Shown here in pieces: positions 7,104 to 8,907 of a stretch of 8,907 bases of DNA. Source of the DNA: Clostridium sp. CAG:632 (lineage in GTDB: Bacteria; Bacillota; Clostridia; Lachnospirales; Lachnospiraceae); the NCBI GenBank assembly GCA_000431515.1, contig HF991369.1, forward strand, positions 34,931-43,837. Reading direction: 5' to 3'. The notes beneath the pieces are model-generated. The model was given only the letters and a program-made list of their open reading frames with translations, was not told where the DNA came from and ran no database searches. How positions within the stretch are numbered: the first letter of the stretch is position 1; the number at the start of each line of letters is the position of its first letter. The translations under genes and the position numbers were made by a program.

Positions 7104-8078
7104 ATGAAACAGCAATATAAAACAAAAAAACCATTAATAATACTGACCGGTCCGACTGCCGTCGGTAAAACAAAGCTTTCCATTGAACTGGCAAAGGCTG
7201 TGAACGGACAGATGATTTCTGCGGATTCCATGCAGGTATACCGGCATATGGATATCGGTACCGCCAAGATACGCCCCGAAGAAATGCAGGACATTCCACA
7301 TTATCTGATTGATGTGCTGGATCCATGGGAGTCTTTTGATGTTGTCCGGTTTCAGACAATGGCCAAGGAGGCACTGGAGAAGATATATACCGCAGGTGCG
7401 ATTCCAATCGTAGTCGGCGGTACCGGATTTTATATTCAGGCATTGCTATATAATATTGATTTTGATGAGAATGATTCGGAAACCGGTTACCGGTCAGAGC
7501 TTCAGTCCTTTGCAGATCGGCACGGAGTCGAGGCACTTCATGACCGGCTCCGGCAGGTGGATGAGAAGTCTGCGGATATGATTCATCCTAATAATATCAA
7601 GCGTGTGATCCGAGCCTTGGAGTTTTATCACCAGACGGGTACAAGAATATCCGAGCACAATGAGACACAACGCCAGAAGGAGTCACCATACCGGTTTGTT
7701 TATTTTGTACTTGATGATGAACGGGAACGGATATATCGGCGGATCGACCAACGAATCGATCAGATGCTGGATCAGGGCCTGGTCGCAGAGGTAAAGCAGC
7801 TCCGGGATATGGGATGTACCAGAGACATGGTTTCCATGCAGGGGCTTGGCTACAAAGAAATTCTAGCTTATCTGGACGGGGAATGTACACTTGAAGAAGC
7901 CGTTTATATTTTGAAGCGTGATACCAGACATTTTGCCAAGCGGCAGTTGACCTGGTTCCGGAGAGAGCATGAGGTCCGCTGGATCGAGCGGCAGGAGTAT
8001 CCGGACGAAGCGGCCATGCTGCAGGCTATGCTGGCACAGCTCCCACCGGAATTCTTACAAAATAATTACAGTTTTTAA
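7104..8078 (+). CDS. miaA: tRNA dimethylallyltransferase MiaA
   Basis: MiaA transfers the dimethylallyl group of DMAPP to N6 of A37 in tRNAs reading UNN codons, giving i6A37, the substrate of MiaB encoded upstream in this window. The 324 residues compare with a usual 300-320. The P-loop is GPTAVGKT at 16-23 (K22, T23), followed by the conserved SADSMQVYRHMDIGTAK at 39-55, with D41 as the expected catalytic aspartate. VVGGTGFYIQAL around 103-114 lines the prenyl donor site, and KRQLTWFR at 279-286 is the C-terminal family signature. An AGGGA at 7088-7092, 11 bases upstream, is a fair Shine-Dalgarno site at slightly long spacing. An ATG at 7093 is out of frame. The gap after mutL is only 17 bases, so cotranscription with mutS-mutL is very likely. 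Confidence 0.97.
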   Translation: MKQQYKTKKPLIILTGPTAVGKTKLSIELAKAVNGQMISADSMQVYRHMDIGTAKIRPEEMQDIPHYLIDVLDPWESFDVVRFQTMAKEALEKIYTAGAIPIVVGGTGFYIQALLYNIDFDENDSETGYRSELQSFADRHGVEALHDRLRQVDEKSADMIHPNNIKRVIRALEFYHQTGTRISEHNETQRQKESPYRFVYFVLDDERERIYRRIDQRIDQMLDQGLVAEVKQLRDMGCTRDMVSMQGLGYKEILAYLDGECTLEEAVYILKRDTRHFAKRQLTWFRREHEVRWIERQEYPDEAAMLQAMLAQLPPEFLQNNYSF

Positions 8079-8085
8079 AAGCAAA

Positions 8086-8114
8086 TTTACAAACAGTCCG
8101 GAATGATAAATAAT
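8086..8114 (+). promoter_or_regulatory. Weak candidate promoter before the ynbB-like gene
   Basis: TTTACA at 8086-8091 matches five of six -35 positions, and 17 bases later AATAAT at 8109-8114 matches five of six -10 positions. However, the important first T of the -10 is replaced by A. A start near 8121 would give a leader of about 26 bases. The region is AT-rich, so chance matches are likely. The gene may equally be read from the mutS promoter, since no terminator is visible after miaA. Confidence 0.3.
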
Positions 8115-8135
8115 AGTCCGGTATCAGAAAATAAT
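8095..8135 (+). repeat. Imperfect 20/21-base tandem direct repeat between miaA and ynbB
   Basis: The first unit (8095-8114) begins AGTCCGGAAT and the adjacent second unit (8115-8135) begins AGTCCGGTAT; both end in AAATAAT or ATAAAT-like sequence finishing with TAAT. The first ten bases differ at one position, and the rest aligns with a one-base gap and a few mismatches. The second copy ends at the base before the GGAG ribosome binding site. It could be a decayed duplication or paired sites one to two helical turns apart for a regulator. Confidence 0.6.
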
Positions 8136-8146
8136 GGAGTAATACA

Positions 8147-8907
8147 ATGAAAAAAGCAGATATTTATGAAATGTATCATCATATGGGCATCAGCCGGGAG
8201 GTTTTTGCCCAATGTCAGGAAGCGGAAGATACGCTGACGGAACGGTTTGCGGAAATCGACCGAATCGCTGAATATAATCAGGCAAAGGTTCTTTATGCCA
8301 TGCAGAAAAATCAGCTGAGTGAAGCTCATTTGTATCCGTCGACCGGATATGGTTATAACGATATCGGCCGTGATACGCTGGAAAAAATCTATGCGGATAT
8401 TTTCCATACGGAAGATGCACTGGTCCGTTCACAGATTACATGCGGAACCCATGCACTGCATATCGCACTTGCAGGAAACCTGCGGCCGGGGGATGAGATT
8501 CTGTCGCCGGTCGGTAAACCATATGATACTTTGGATGAGATTATCGGGATCCGGCCATCTACAGGCTCTCTGGCTGAGTACGGTATCACATATCGGCAGG
8601 TGGACCTGTTGGAAAATGGTGATTTTGACTGGGATGGGATCCGGAATGCCATCAATGAACATACACATCTGATCGAGATTCAGCGTTCCAAAGGATACGC
8701 AACCAGGCCGACTCTTTCCGTAGAACGAATCGGAGAGCTGATTGCATTTATAAAAGACATTAAACCGGATGTTATCTGCATGGTTGATAATTGTTACGGT
8801 GAGTTTGTCGAGACTATTGAACCTTCTGATGTGGGTGCAGATATGGTAGTCGGTTCTCTGATCAAGAATCCGGGTGGCGGCTTGGCTCCGATCGGCGGCT
8901 ATATTGC
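8147..8907 (+). CDS. ynbB: Methionine gamma-lyase family (YnbB-type) PLP-dependent protein, 3' truncated by window
   Basis: The frame is open from the ATG at 8147 to the window edge, giving 253 full codons; family members are about 410-430 residues, so the last 40 percent is missing. GGAG at 8136-8139, 7 bases upstream, supports the start. The protein is of the fold-type I aminotransferase-like class annotated as methionine gamma-lyase family or, historically, aluminium resistance protein. Visible signatures are HLYPSTGYGYNDIGRDTLE near the N-terminus, RSQITCGTHALHIAL, the cofactor-facing VDNCYGEFVE with D214, and GSLIKNPGGGLAPIGGY with K240 as the probable PLP-binding lysine. The true reaction is unknown as far as I know; lyase activity on a sulfur amino acid is only suggested by homology. 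In Bacillus, ynbB also lies near miaA, so the position is typical. Confidence 0.9.
   Translation, partial: MKKADIYEMYHHMGISREVFAQCQEAEDTLTERFAEIDRIAEYNQAKVLYAMQKNQLSEAHLYPSTGYGYNDIGRDTLEKIYADIFHTEDALVRSQITCGTHALHIALAGNLRPGDEILSPVGKPYDTLDEIIGIRPSTGSLAEYGITYRQVDLLENGDFDWDGIRNAINEHTHLIEIQRSKGYATRPTLSVERIGELIAFIKDIKPDVICMVDNCYGEFVETIEPSDVGADMVVGSLIKNPGGGLAPIGGYI

Noticed and set aside
6985..7536. Long open frame on the minus strand (183 codons) across the mutL-miaA junction
   Set aside because: It lies antisense to strongly conserved coding sequence of both genes, has no recognisable protein features, and no convincing ribosome binding site was noted. It is a shadow frame.
8079..8146. Intrinsic terminator after miaA
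   Set aside because: The short TTTTT at 8072-8076 precedes no stem, and the only self-complementary piece is the tetramer CCGG in each repeat copy. No stable hairpin with a U-tract is present.
8319..8672. Plus-strand open frame of 117 codons near the right end
   Set aside because: It overlaps the ynbB-like gene in another frame. The ynbB frame shows clear family motifs throughout, and this one yields a Trp/Met/His-rich sequence with no family resemblance.

Overview
This window looks like an ordinary, densely packed chromosomal housekeeping region of a low-to-moderate GC Firmicute. A Clostridia member, most likely of the Lachnospiraceae, is my inference. It rests on the gene order, strong AGGAGG-type ribosome binding sites, the Gram-positive style of MutS and MutL (a QLSFF clamp motif and an endonuclease-type MutL), and a YnbB-type PLP protein after miaA. 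All seven genes lie on the + strand. I see no mobile element, CRISPR array, RNA gene or foreign-looking stretch.

Layout. Positions 1-363 hold the C-terminal part of a patatin-like phospholipase. miaB (389-1801) follows after 25 bases. Between miaB and dtd is a strong 15-bp hairpin (1809-1841) with no real U-tract. dtd (1884-2330) encodes D-aminoacyl-tRNA deacylase. A 100-base gap then carries a convincing extended -10 promoter (about 2335-2363) for mutS (2431-5049). mutL (5062-7086) follows after 12 bases, with its Shine-Dalgarno overlapping the mutS stop, and miaA (7104-8078) follows after 17 bases. A 68-base gap contains an imperfect 20/21-base tandem repeat. After it begins a YnbB-type methionine gamma-lyase family gene (8147 to the window end, cut off).

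How the genes work together. MutS and MutL are the recognition and nicking parts of methyl-independent mismatch repair. MiaA prenylates A37 of tRNAs that read codons starting with U, and MiaB methylthiolates the product to ms2i6A. The two enzymes of this two-step pathway thus flank the mismatch repair pair. Dtd removes D-amino acids from mischarged tRNA. The block is therefore largely about fidelity of replication and translation. The YnbB-type enzyme and the patatin are conserved-type neighbours with no clear link to that theme.

I found no clear undescribed system. The points most worth a second look are the miaB-dtd hairpin, the tandem repeat in the miaA-ynbB gap (where Bacillus carries hfq, absent here), and a small in-frame repeat in the MutL linker.
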